Positions 26,378-36,207 of a stretch of DNA of 64,000 nucleotides are shown here, one piece after another. Made by a program: the position numbers and the translations under genes. The notes beneath the pieces are model-generated. The model made no database searches. It saw only the letters and a program-made list of their open reading frames with translations, and was not told the DNA's origin. Source of the DNA: Pseudovibrio zosterae (GTDB lineage: Bacteria > Pseudomonadota > Alphaproteobacteria > Rhizobiales > Stappiaceae); assembly GCF_033843645.1 (NCBI RefSeq), contig NZ_JAWXVZ010000002.1, positions 310,001-374,000 on the forward strand. The letters are read 5' to 3'. Positions within the stretch are counted from its first letter, which is position 1. The number at the start of each line of letters is the position of its first letter.

Positions 26378-27715
26378 ATGAGCCACATTTTCCCTCGACA
26401 TACCGCCATGCAACTGCCACGTGCCGTGAAGGGTGACGGGTGTTACATCATCGATCAGAACGGCAAACGTTATCTAGATGCATCGGGTGGAGCTGCCGTC
26501 TCCTGCCTTGGGCACTCCAACGAAGCGGTTCGCGACGCCATAAAAGCACAGGTAGACCGGATCGCCTTTGCTCATACAGGTTTCTTTACCAGTGAGCCTG
26601 CAGAAGAACTGGCAGATCTGCTTGCTTCCAAAGCACCAGAAAACCTTGATAGGGTATACTTGGTTTCTGGTGGGTCAGAGGCTACGGAGGCCGCGATCAA
26701 GCTGGCGCGCCAGTATCATGTTGAAAAGGGTGATGTGAGGCGTAGCCGGATTATTGCTCGTCTTCAAAGCTATCACGGCAATACTCTCGGCTCGTTGGCA
26801 GCAGGGGGCAACATGTGGCGGCGTGAGCCGTTTGAGCCGCTGCTGGTCGACATGTCCCATATTGATCCTTGCTATGCGTATCGTCACAAGCGCGAAGAGG
26901 AATCCATTGAAGACTACGGCATGCGTGCTGCCAATGCGCTTGAAGAGGAGATTTTGCGGGTAGGACCGGAAACGGTAGCCGCATTCATTGCAGAGCCTGT
27001 TGTTGGCGCAACCATGGGCGCAGTTCCGCCCGTGCCGGGATATCTTCGGCGCATCCGCGAAATCTGTGACACCTATGGCGTCCTGCTGATCCTCGATGAG
27101 GTTATGTGTGGCATGGGCCGTACAGGTTATCTTTTTGCCTGTGAGGCGGATAAGGTTACGCCAGACATCCTGTGCATGGCCAAGGGGCTGGGGGCTGGGT
27201 ATCAGCCGATCGGCGCGATGATGTGCTCATCTGAGATCTATAGTGCCATTGAAAATGGTTCAGGGTTCTTCCAACATGGCCATACCTATGTTGGCCACCC
27301 GACGGCCGCAGCTGCCGCGTTGGCAGTCTTCAAGCAGTTGAGTGCAGCCGAAACCATGCCTGCGGTAAACATAGCCAGTCAGAAGCTGTTTGCAGCTTTG
27401 CGCGCGCGCTTTGGTGACCACCCACATATTGGCGATATTCGGGGGCGGGGCTTGTTCATTGGTCTGGAGCTTGTATGGAACCGGGAAACCAAAGAGCCGT
27501 TTGTGCCTGCCTTGAAGCTCAATGCGCTGGTTAAGAAACATGCCTTTACCAATGGTCTTGTTTGCTATCCCATGGGAGGGACCATCGATGGCAAGCACGG
27601 TGACCACATTCTGTTAGCGCCTCCGTTCATCATTGAAGATCAGCAGATTGAAGAGATCGTGAACCGGCTTGATGTTGCTTTGAAGGTCAGTCTTGAAGAA
27701 GCAGGCATGCCATGA
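26378..27715 (+). CDS. Class III PLP-dependent aminotransferase
   Basis: 445 aa from the ATG at 26378 (MSHIFPRHTAMQLPRAVKG). Fold-type I class III enzyme (omega-amino acid:pyruvate/acetylornithine/beta-alanine group). Visible: substrate and PLP loops in YLDASGGAAVSCLGHSN, FVTSG-like YLVSGGSEATEAAIKLARQY, SYHGNTLGS, the Asp that holds the PLP ring in LILDEVMCGMGRTG, and the PLP Lys in CMAKGLGAGYQPIGAMM. The substrate cannot be read off. It overlaps the BKACE gene by 4 bp, which suggests it makes the beta-keto acid for BKACE by removing the amino group of a beta-amino acid, or runs on the product (inference). Confidence 0.92.
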   Translation: MSHIFPRHTAMQLPRAVKGDGCYIIDQNGKRYLDASGGAAVSCLGHSNEAVRDAIKAQVDRIAFAHTGFFTSEPAEELADLLASKAPENLDRVYLVSGGSEATEAAIKLARQYHVEKGDVRRSRIIARLQSYHGNTLGSLAAGGNMWRREPFEPLLVDMSHIDPCYAYRHKREEESIEDYGMRAANALEEEILRVGPETVAAFIAEPVVGATMGAVPPVPGYLRRIREICDTYGVLLILDEVMCGMGRTGYLFACEADKVTPDILCMAKGLGAGYQPIGAMMCSSEIYSAIENGSGFFQHGHTYVGHPTAAAAALAVFKQLSAAETMPAVNIASQKLFAALRARFGDHPHIGDIRGRGLFIGLELVWNRETKEPFVPALKLNALVKKHAFTNGLVCYPMGGTIDGKHGDHILLAPPFIIEDQQIEEIVNRLDVALKVSLEEAGMP

Positions 27716-28539
27716 GCAATGTTCGGCTGATCATGTGTGCGCCGAACGGAGCGCAGCGAACCAAAGAGGACCATCCTGCAATCCCGATGAATATTGCCGA
27801 GAGTATTGCTGCTTCTCAAGAAGCCGTCGCAGCCGGGGCGCAGGCAATTCATCTGCACGTGCGTGATGAGGAAGGGCGGCACACCCTTGATGGCGCGCGC
27901 TATGCAGAGCTGCTTCAGGAGTTCAAACTGCAACTGCCAGACACCGTCTGTCAGATCACAACGGAAGCGGCTGGTGTGTTTTCGCCGCAGCAACAAGCTG
28001 CGGCCGTAGAACAGGCGATGCCGGAAGCTGTTTCGGTGGCCCTATCGGAAATGGCCAGAGATCTTGCAGTGGCTGTGAGGTTTTACGGCTTCGCGCGAGA
28101 GGCCGGTATCGCGCTTCAACACATCCTTTATAGCCCGGCGGATCTTCAGTCCTTGTTGCGGCTTCAACAAGAAAACATCGTTCCAAGTGGCTTTGGAACC
28201 TGCCTATTCGTGTTGGGACGCTATTCAACCGGGCAGCAAAGCAGGCCTCAAGACTTGCTTTCTTTCTTTCATGCGAAAAAAGAGGGTGGTCTGACTGAGG
28301 GGGCAAAACCCTTTATGCTCTGTGCCTTTGGTCAAGCGGAAACAGCTTGTTTAGCGGCGTCTTTCACTATGGGCGGAAATGCTCGTGTGGGGTTTGAAAA
28401 CAGCTTGTGGCATGCGGATGGGCGCATTGCAAAAAACAATGCGGAGCGCGTTGCCGCTGTTGCCGACATCCGTCAAAAGCTGGGGTTTTCGGACCCCAAA
28501 GACAGAGAGCAAGTGCTGTCCATGCTGGGCAAGGACTAG
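27712..28539 (+). CDS. BKACE (beta-keto acid cleavage enzyme, formerly DUF849) family protein
   Basis: 275 aa. BKACE enzymes, first known from Kce of lysine fermentation, condense a beta-keto acid with acetyl-CoA and cleave it to acetoacetate plus a new acyl-CoA, using a divalent metal. Visible: LIMCAPNGAQRTKEDHPAIPMN near the N-terminus, the metal-binding pair His47-His49 in QAIHLHVRDEEGRHT, and the C-terminal VGFENSLWHADGRIAKNNAE with the expected metal-ligand Glu. Somewhat shorter than Kce. Its start overlaps the aminotransferase stop (ATGA). Substrate type in this family follows active-site subgroups and genomic context, so an amine-derived keto acid is likely but unproven. Confidence 0.88.
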   Translation: MSNVRLIMCAPNGAQRTKEDHPAIPMNIAESIAASQEAVAAGAQAIHLHVRDEEGRHTLDGARYAELLQEFKLQLPDTVCQITTEAAGVFSPQQQAAAVEQAMPEAVSVALSEMARDLAVAVRFYGFAREAGIALQHILYSPADLQSLLRLQQENIVPSGFGTCLFVLGRYSTGQQSRPQDLLSFFHAKKEGGLTEGAKPFMLCAFGQAETACLAASFTMGGNARVGFENSLWHADGRIAKNNAERVAAVADIRQKLGFSDPKDREQVLSMLGKD

Positions 28540-28559
28540 TGACCTAAAATTAAAAAAAA

Positions 28560-28592
28560 AAGGCCGGTCTATCTTGGGTCCGGCCTTCTTGA
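28560..28592. terminator. Bidirectional terminator between BKACE gene and pflA
   Basis: AAGGCCGG (28560-28567) pairs perfectly with CCGGCCTT (28580-28587). An A-run (28552-28560) precedes it and TTCTT follows, so it can end the + strand BKACE transcript weakly and the - strand pfl transcript strongly. Confidence 0.8.
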
Positions 28593-28612
28593 AACTCTAT
28601 GTGGGAGCGTTC

Positions 28613-29347
28613 TTAGTGAACGTTCAAACCATATTTGCGGAAGGTGTCGCGGGCAGCTTCAGTTTGCTCATGGGAGGGTGCTTCCGTCTCATTGAGCTGG
28701 TACTTCATGCCGAGTTCATCCCACTTGTTTTCACCCATCTTGTGGAACGGCAGTACGTCCACGCGGGTGACGTTACCAAGTTCTGAGACGAATTTCGCGA
28801 TGCCCTCAATGTTCTCTTGGGCGTCTGTAAGACCTGGAACCAGAACAAAGCGGACCCAAACCTCTTTTTTCTCAGCGGCAAGGCGCTTTGCGAATTCAAG
28901 CGTCGGCTCGACCTCGACACCTGTTACGTGTTTATAGGTCGCTGGTACCCATGACTTGATGTCCAGAAGGAACAGATCGATCAGATCCATCAGCTCCTCG
29001 TCCACCTTCTTGCCAAGATAGCCAGAGGTGTCGACCGCAGTGTGCACGCCCATTTGCTTGGCGCCCCACAACAACGTCTTCAAGAACTGAGGTTGGGCGA
29101 GGGGCTCTCCACCACTCACTGTCAATCCGCCGCCGCCGGTTTGGAAGTAGGTGCGATAGCTGGCTACATCCTTCAGAAGCTTATAGGCAGAGGTCTTTTC
29201 GCCCCGTTTCATTTTCATGGTGTCGGGGTTGTGACAGTACAGGCAGCGAAGTGGGCAGCCAGAGACGAACACGATGTACCGGAGACCCGGTCCATCGACG
29301 CTACCGCCAGTTTCTACTGAGTGTACATAGCCTTCGATGTCTTCCAT
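28613..29347 (-). CDS. pflA: Pyruvate formate-lyase activating enzyme
   Basis: 244 aa radical SAM enzyme that abstracts hydrogen from a glycine of PflB to install the glycyl radical under anoxia. Visible: radical SAM motif with three cysteines in CPLRCLYCHNPDT near residue 30-38, the SAM-binding GGGLTVSGGEPLAQ, and VDTSGYLG. The length equals E. coli PflA (246). It lies downstream of pflB on the same strand with 98 bp between, which hold a long hairpin. It should be translated from the pflB transcript. Confidence 0.96.
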   Translation of the reverse strand: MEDIEGYVHSVETGGSVDGPGLRYIVFVSGCPLRCLYCHNPDTMKMKRGEKTSAYKLLKDVASYRTYFQTGGGGLTVSGGEPLAQPQFLKTLLWGAKQMGVHTAVDTSGYLGKKVDEELMDLIDLFLLDIKSWVPATYKHVTGVEVEPTLEFAKRLAAEKKEVWVRFVLVPGLTDAQENIEGIAKFVSELGNVTRVDVLPFHKMGENKWDELGMKYQLNETEAPSHEQTEAARDTFRKYGLNVH

Positions 29348-29384
29348 GGGGATGCACCTTAGAACAAATGGGGCCGAATAAGAA

Positions 29385-29417
29385 CGGGGAGCGCGATGAA
29401 ATTCACCGCGCTCCCCG
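29385..29417 (-). terminator. Long hairpin between pflB and pflA (attenuator or processing site)
   Basis: A perfect 11-bp G+C-rich stem, CGGGGAGCGCG (29385-29395) with CGCGCTCCCCG (29407-29417), begins about 29 nt after the pflB stop. On the minus strand it is followed by TTCTTATTC, a broken T-run, suggesting partial termination that would give less pflA than pflB mRNA. Confidence 0.6.
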
Positions 29418-29445
29418 CTTTAGAGCACTTGGTGCTTTATTTTGA

Positions 29446-31737
<2,292 letters not shown>

Positions 31738-31841
31738 CTTATTTTCCCTCATTCTTGCAGTTCGGCGCGATCGACCACAAAACACCCATCCTCGGATCTG
31801 TAGTGCAACGCCTTAGCTGCGTTCCAATGCTTGGTGACCCC

Positions 31842-31882
31842 AATTTACGCTTCTGCGGGGGCTGTAACTTGATCTAGGTCAA
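31842..31882 (-). promoter_or_regulatory. FNR/FnrL-type box and promoter of pflBA
   Basis: TTGATCTAGGTCAA at 31869-31882 matches the FNR consensus TTGAT-N4-ATCAA at 9 of 10 positions. On the minus strand a -10-like TAAATT lies at 31847-31842, giving a start near 31835 and the box centred about 41 bp upstream, the class II activator position. The leader to the pflB ATG would be about 97 nt. Confidence 0.75.
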
Positions 31883-32308
31883 CAGTAAGCCGGGTAGCAG
31901 GGATGCGCGAAATGCAGACCATGTTCATGCAAAAGTATACCAACGCTGTGCTGTTTAATCTTATTCTAAAGTATGTAATCAATAAAAATGGCAGAATTCA
32001 GCCGAATTTATTTTTGTTGTTTGGATTTTTCTAAGTGTAATTACTGGAGTTAGAATGATTTGAAACTGTCATATATTAAAATTTGGCCAATTCTAATGTA
32101 TACGATGCCACATTTAAACGGTTTTAGCTTAGGGGAATATGCGTAAATGGAAGATATGCAAATGAGTCGTATCTGCCATGCAAAAACTGAAATATCTTGA
32201 ATCGGGCCGTAAATGGACGCCAGGGGTGGAAAATAAGAGGTATGACTACGTAGGATTTGCCTAAACAGCGCGATTCAGATGCCTTATCTCTAAGCCTTTC
32301 AGAGACCC
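31883..32308. other. A+T-rich intergenic region upstream of pflB
   Basis: About 430 bp between the pflB promoter and the terminator of the aldo/keto reductase gene, clearly richer in A+T than the surrounding genes. I found no open frame with coding character, no second FNR box and no clear small-RNA terminator on the + strand. It could hold further upstream control sites for pflB or decayed sequence. Confidence 0.4.
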
Positions 32309-32339
32309 AAAAAAAAGCCAGCCCGCGTTCGGGCCAGCT
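32309..32339 (-). terminator. Intrinsic terminator of the aldo/keto reductase gene
   Basis: Read on the minus strand, AGCTGGCCCG (32339-32330) pairs with CGGGCTGGCT (32325-32316), ten pairs including two G-T, with a 4-nt loop, followed by eight T. It lies 40 bp after the stop. Confidence 0.85.
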
Positions 32340-32378
32340 TTAAAGAAGGCTTGTTTGTAAAGGCGATCAGACGGGAAC

Positions 32379-33425
32379 CTACTTCCTTGATGGTCCTTCA
32401 CGCTCTGCAGATTGGGCCCAGATGTTTATGTCCGCATCTTTTGCATACTTATCAATCAGGGTTAGCTCCTCTTCAGAGAACTCAAGCTTCTGGATTGCAC
32501 CGACGCAATCGGATACCTGCTCTGGTCGGCTGGCACCAATGAGGGCTGATGTGACACGGCCACCGCGAAGAACCCATGCCAGTGCCATCTGAGCCAATGT
32601 CTGGCCACGGCTTGCGGCAATGTTATTAAGTGCCCGAATGCTCGCCAGAGTTTCTTCTTTCAAGAAACCTTGAGGCAGGGACTTGCCTTGAGCGACGCGA
32701 CTTTCTTCCGGAATACCGCCAAGGTATTTGGTGGTCAGCATACCCTGCGCCAGCGGCGAGAACACAATGCTACCGACACCTTCCTCATCAAGCGTGTCAA
32801 GCAGCCCATCTTCCTCAACCCAGCGGTTCAACATGGAATAGCTTGGCTGATGAATAAGAAGCGGGGTGCCAAGCTGCTTCAATATGGCAATTGCCTCTTT
32901 CGTTCGCTGGGCGTTGTAGGAAGAGATACCAATATAGAGGGCCTTGCCCTGGCGCACGATCTGGTCCAGTGCGCCCATTGTTTCTTCAAGTGGAGTTTCA
33001 GGATCAAAGCGGTGGGAGTAGAAAATGTCGACGTAGTCCAGCCCCATGCGTTTTAGTGATTGGTCCAGACTGGAGACAAGATACTTGCGGCTGCCCCACT
33101 CACCATATGGGCCGGGCCACATGTCATATCCGGCCTTTGAGGAAATGATCATCTCATCTCGGTAGCCACGGAAGTCCTCGCGCAGGATCTGCCCGAATGC
33201 TTCTTCAGCTGATCCTTTCGGTGGGCCGTAGTTGTTTGCAAGATCAAAATGAGTGATGCCGGCGTCAAATGCGGTTTGGCAGATCGCGCGCTTGTTTGCA
33301 TGTGGGAAGTCTTCCCCAAAGTTGTGCCAGAAACCAAGCGAGATCGCCGGGAGCTTTAAGCCGCTTTTCCCGCATCGGTTGTATTTCATGGTGTCGTAGC
33401 GCTGGTCAGATGGGATATACCCCAT
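32379..33425 (-). CDS. Aldo/keto reductase, YghZ/MgrA (L-glyceraldehyde 3-phosphate reductase) type
   Basis: 348 aa TIM-barrel NADPH-dependent oxidoreductase. Visible: start GKSGLKLPAISLGFWHNFGE, catalytic Asp and Tyr in THFDLANNYGPPKGSAEEAFG, catalytic His in DIFYSHRFDPETPLEET, and the cofactor-phosphate segment TSALIGASRPEQV. The long NYGPP(K)GSAEE loop and WPGPYGEWGSRKYL mark the YghZ/potassium-channel-beta-like AKR14 group, which reduces methylglyoxal and L-glyceraldehyde 3-phosphate in E. coli. GGGAG lies 9 bp before the ATG. It is monocistronic with its own terminator. Confidence 0.92.
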   Translation of the reverse strand: MGYIPSDQRYDTMKYNRCGKSGLKLPAISLGFWHNFGEDFPHANKRAICQTAFDAGITHFDLANNYGPPKGSAEEAFGQILREDFRGYRDEMIISSKAGYDMWPGPYGEWGSRKYLVSSLDQSLKRMGLDYVDIFYSHRFDPETPLEETMGALDQIVRQGKALYIGISSYNAQRTKEAIAILKQLGTPLLIHQPSYSMLNRWVEEDGLLDTLDEEGVGSIVFSPLAQGMLTTKYLGGIPEESRVAQGKSLPQGFLKEETLASIRALNNIAASRGQTLAQMALAWVLRGGRVTSALIGASRPEQVSDCVGAIQKLEFSEEELTLIDKYAKDADINIWAQSAEREGPSRK

Positions 33426-33459
33426 AGCAGTTGCTCCCTGAATGCTTGCTAGAAAATGA

Positions 33460-34242
33460 TTACGCGGCGAGGTTCACCCAGACCGGTACGTGGTCGGATG
33501 GCTTTTCCCAGTCTCGAACATGTTTGTCGATGCCGGTACCCGTCATAATACTTGCGGCCTCGGGCGACAGAAGGAGATGATCAATTCGGATGCCGTTATT
33601 TTTTTGCCAAGCACCAGCCTGGTAGTCCCAGAAGGTGTAGACACCTGCATCCTTGTTGGTTGCGCGGATTGCCTCGGTGAAGCCCAAATTTAGGAGCGCG
33701 CGGAACTTTGCGCGGCTTTCCGGTTGGAAGAGGGCGTCGCCGACCCAAGCTTCCGGTTTGGCGGCGTCTTCAGGCTGAGGGATCACATTGTAGTCACCCA
33801 ACAATATGAAAGCCTCTTCCTTCTTCAGTGTCTCCATGGCATGGGCGTGAAGGCGATCCATCCAGTTCAATTTGTATGGGAACTTTTCGGTCTCAATCGG
33901 ATTGCCGTTTGGCAGGTAAAGGCAACCAAAACGGACCGGCTGCGTGTCGCCAGCGACCACACCCTCTATGTACCGGGCCTGTTCGTCGCTGTCGTCACCC
34001 GGCAAGCGTCGATTGACTTCCTCAAACGGGCGTTTGGAGAGCAGGGCGACGCCATTGAAGCCTTTCTGGCCATGGGTCTCAAGATTATAGCCAAGCTCTT
34101 CAAAGGGCTGTCGTGGAAAGTTCTCGTCCACTGATTTGATTTCCTGAAAACATGCAATGTCCGGGCTTTCTTCTTTTAGCCACGTCAGAACAGTCTCAAG
34201 GCGCGCTTTGACGCCGTTGATGTTCCAGCTTGCAATTTTCAT
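33460..34242 (-). CDS. xthA: Exodeoxyribonuclease III
   Basis: 260 aa from the ATG at 34242 (MKIASWNINGVKARLETVLTW); in-frame codons upstream are unconserved. Mg-dependent AP endonuclease and 3'-5' exonuclease of base-excision repair. Visible: metal-binding Asn and Glu in SWNINGVKAR and CFQEIKS, then LLGDYNVIPQPED, the WDYQAGAWQKNNGIRIDHLLLSP region and catalytic His in WEKPSDHVPVW. Complete and usual length. On the minus strand between the reductase and erpA. Confidence 0.96.
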   Translation of the reverse strand: MKIASWNINGVKARLETVLTWLKEESPDIACFQEIKSVDENFPRQPFEELGYNLETHGQKGFNGVALLSKRPFEEVNRRLPGDDSDEQARYIEGVVAGDTQPVRFGCLYLPNGNPIETEKFPYKLNWMDRLHAHAMETLKKEEAFILLGDYNVIPQPEDAAKPEAWVGDALFQPESRAKFRALLNLGFTEAIRATNKDAGVYTFWDYQAGAWQKNNGIRIDHLLLSPEAASIMTGTGIDKHVRDWEKPSDHVPVWVNLAA

Positions 34243-34361
34243 GGGAGCCCTCGTCGTTTTCGAACCTGTGATTTGTACAGGGTTTCTACCACGTAAACGA
34301 AAGAGGGTGGAAGTGGAGTGAGAGGGCACTGCCCAACCAATTTGGTCGGGCAGCCGAATTG

Positions 34362-34694
34362 TCAGATGGAAAAGCTTGTTCCGCAGCCACAGCCCGCAGT
34401 TGCCTGAGGGTTTTTGATCTGGAAAGACTGTCCCATGATGTCATTTACGAAGTCGATGGTGGAGCCGTCCATGTACTGCACGGAGATCGGGTCGATCAAT
34501 ACCGTTGCGCCGTCTTGCTGCAAGACAAGGTCATCCTCCTCGCGAGAAGTCACGAGGTCGTATTTGTATTGGAAGCCGGAACAGCCGCCACCTTCAACGC
34601 TTACACGCAGGACGGTGCCATCCGGCTCATTAGAGAGAATCTTGGCTACGCGTTTGATCGCTGCATCTGTGATAGCCACTGGTGTTTCGCTCAT
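34362..34694 (-). CDS. erpA: Iron-sulfur cluster insertion protein ErpA (HesB/IscA family)
   Basis: 110 aa from the ATG at 34694 (MSETPVAITDAAIKRV). A-type Fe-S carrier that delivers clusters to apo-proteins. The three conserved cysteines are present: one in GGGCSGFQYKYDL and two in GCGCGTSFSI at the C-terminus, with the MDGSTIDFVNDIMGQSFQI core between. Call of ErpA over IscA/SufA rests on the divergent dgt neighbour, a conserved pair in alphaproteobacteria. Clusters it carries may serve LipA, PflA and Fe-S proteins of respiration. Confidence 0.9.
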   Translation of the reverse strand: MSETPVAITDAAIKRVAKILSNEPDGTVLRVSVEGGGCSGFQYKYDLVTSREEDDLVLQQDGATVLIDPISVQYMDGSTIDFVNDIMGQSFQIKNPQATAGCGCGTSFSI

Positions 34695-34893
34695 TCTCTT
34701 AGTTCCCGTCGAGGCTATAGTGCCCAATCTCTTGTAGTTTCAGCCTGTATCTGTTTTACCTGAGGCAAATCACCTCAGGATTCTGGGGAGGCTGTCACCT
34801 GTCGGTTTCATTGATGAACTACCTCAATAGGTATGTGTCTCAGAGCAAAGCGTCAATGCCCTTAAAAGGTGTTGCATTGGGGGAAATGAACAA

Positions 34894-36111
34894 ATGACCG
34901 TTACACTTGGATATGGCGCGCAGCCCCGTGCTGCCTATGCTGTCGACCCCAACCTCACACGCGATCGGCTTTTTCCCGAGGCTTCAAGCCCGACGCGTAC
35001 TCCATTCCAGCGCGATCGTGATCGGATCATCCATTCCACTGCATTCCGCCGCCTCAAGCACAAGACCCAGGTCTTTGTTTATCATGAGGGGGATCACTTC
35101 CGTACGAGGCTGACGCATACCATTGAGGTTTCGCAGATCGCTCGTTCGCTCGCAAGAGCGCTGCGTCTTGATGAGGACTTGGCAGAATGCCTGGCGCTTG
35201 CCCACGACCTCGGCCATACGCCGTTTGGTCATGAGGGTGAGGATGTGATGCACGAGTGCATGCAAGGCCATGGTGGATTTGATCACAATGCTCAGTCATT
35301 GCGGATTGTGACGGATCTTGAGCGTCGTTATGCGCAGTTTGATGGCCTGAACCTCTCGTGGGAGACGTTAGAGGGTCTTGTGAAGCACAACGGGCCTATT
35401 ACGGACAGGGCAGGGAATGCCGTTGGCAAGCTGGCAAAAAACGGAATTCCATTCGCGATTCAAGAATATGCGAAGCGTCAGGATTTGATGTTGTGGTCCT
35501 GGCCGAGTGCGGAAGCACAGGTGGCGGCAATTGCCGATGACATTGCCTATGATGCGCATGATCTTGACGATGGTCTGCGCGCGGGCCTTTTGAGCTTTGA
35601 TGCGATGCATGAGGTTCCATTGCTCGATGAAATCCTGACGGAAGTAGATACGCTTCATCCAGGGCTTGAGGATGGACGCCGGATCCATGAGATGGTGCGC
35701 CGCTGCATTACACGTATGGTCGAAGATGTCATCTCTGAGAGCATCCGCCGATTGGAGCTGCTTGCGCCAAGTCGCGTTGATGAAATTCGCTTTGCAGATC
35801 ATGCGGTGGTCTCGTTTTCAAGCGATATGGCCAAGAAGGAAAAGGCTTTAAAGGCTTTCCTTTTCCAGAATTTGTATCGTCATCCAGATGTTCTTGAGGT
35901 GCGAAAGAAAGTTGCGCAGGTAACGCGTGATCTTTTTGATCTCTACATGAAAGAGCCGATAAAAATGCCAGAGCCGTGGTCTGAAGGGTTGGCTGGCATG
36001 GATTCCACCTACATTGCGCGACGTGTTTGCGATTTTATTGCTGGAATGACAGACCGTTACGCAATCGACGAGCACCGCAGATTATTTGACGATACGCCAG
36101 ATTTGCGCTAG
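34894..36111 (+). CDS. dgt: Deoxyguanosinetriphosphate triphosphohydrolase-like protein
   Basis: 405 aa HD-domain protein releasing triphosphate from dNTPs, thought to trim the dNTP pool. Visible: FQRDRDRIIHSTAFRRLKHKTQVF, the first metal His in FRTRLTHTIEVSQIARSLAR, the HD pair in LAHDLGHTPFGHEGED, NAQSLRIVTDLE, and the last metal Asp in ADDIAYDAHDLDDGLR. Belongs to the shorter type-2 Dgt-like group (about 400 aa) rather than E. coli Dgt (505 aa). Divergent from erpA, 200 bp apart; argS follows. Confidence 0.94.
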   Translation: MTVTLGYGAQPRAAYAVDPNLTRDRLFPEASSPTRTPFQRDRDRIIHSTAFRRLKHKTQVFVYHEGDHFRTRLTHTIEVSQIARSLARALRLDEDLAECLALAHDLGHTPFGHEGEDVMHECMQGHGGFDHNAQSLRIVTDLERRYAQFDGLNLSWETLEGLVKHNGPITDRAGNAVGKLAKNGIPFAIQEYAKRQDLMLWSWPSAEAQVAAIADDIAYDAHDLDDGLRAGLLSFDAMHEVPLLDEILTEVDTLHPGLEDGRRIHEMVRRCITRMVEDVISESIRRLELLAPSRVDEIRFADHAVVSFSSDMAKKEKALKAFLFQNLYRHPDVLEVRKKVAQVTRDLFDLYMKEPIKMPEPWSEGLAGMDSTYIARRVCDFIAGMTDRYAIDEHRRLFDDTPDLR

Positions 36112-36207
36112 TGCCGCCAAGCAAACAAAAAATCTATCCTGCCTTAGTGGCTGCTGGGGAGCCTTCAGCGCGGGCAGGGTGGCAGACACACATTTAGGCT
36201 AGAAACA

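Noticed and set aside
26064..26420. Minus-strand frame covering the gap between MATE and aminotransferase, with a protein-like stretch (FGNFAAREIIKCFGVKL)
   Set aside because: Most of it is antisense to MATE; the 168-bp open part can occur by chance. A gene remnant is possible but not supported.
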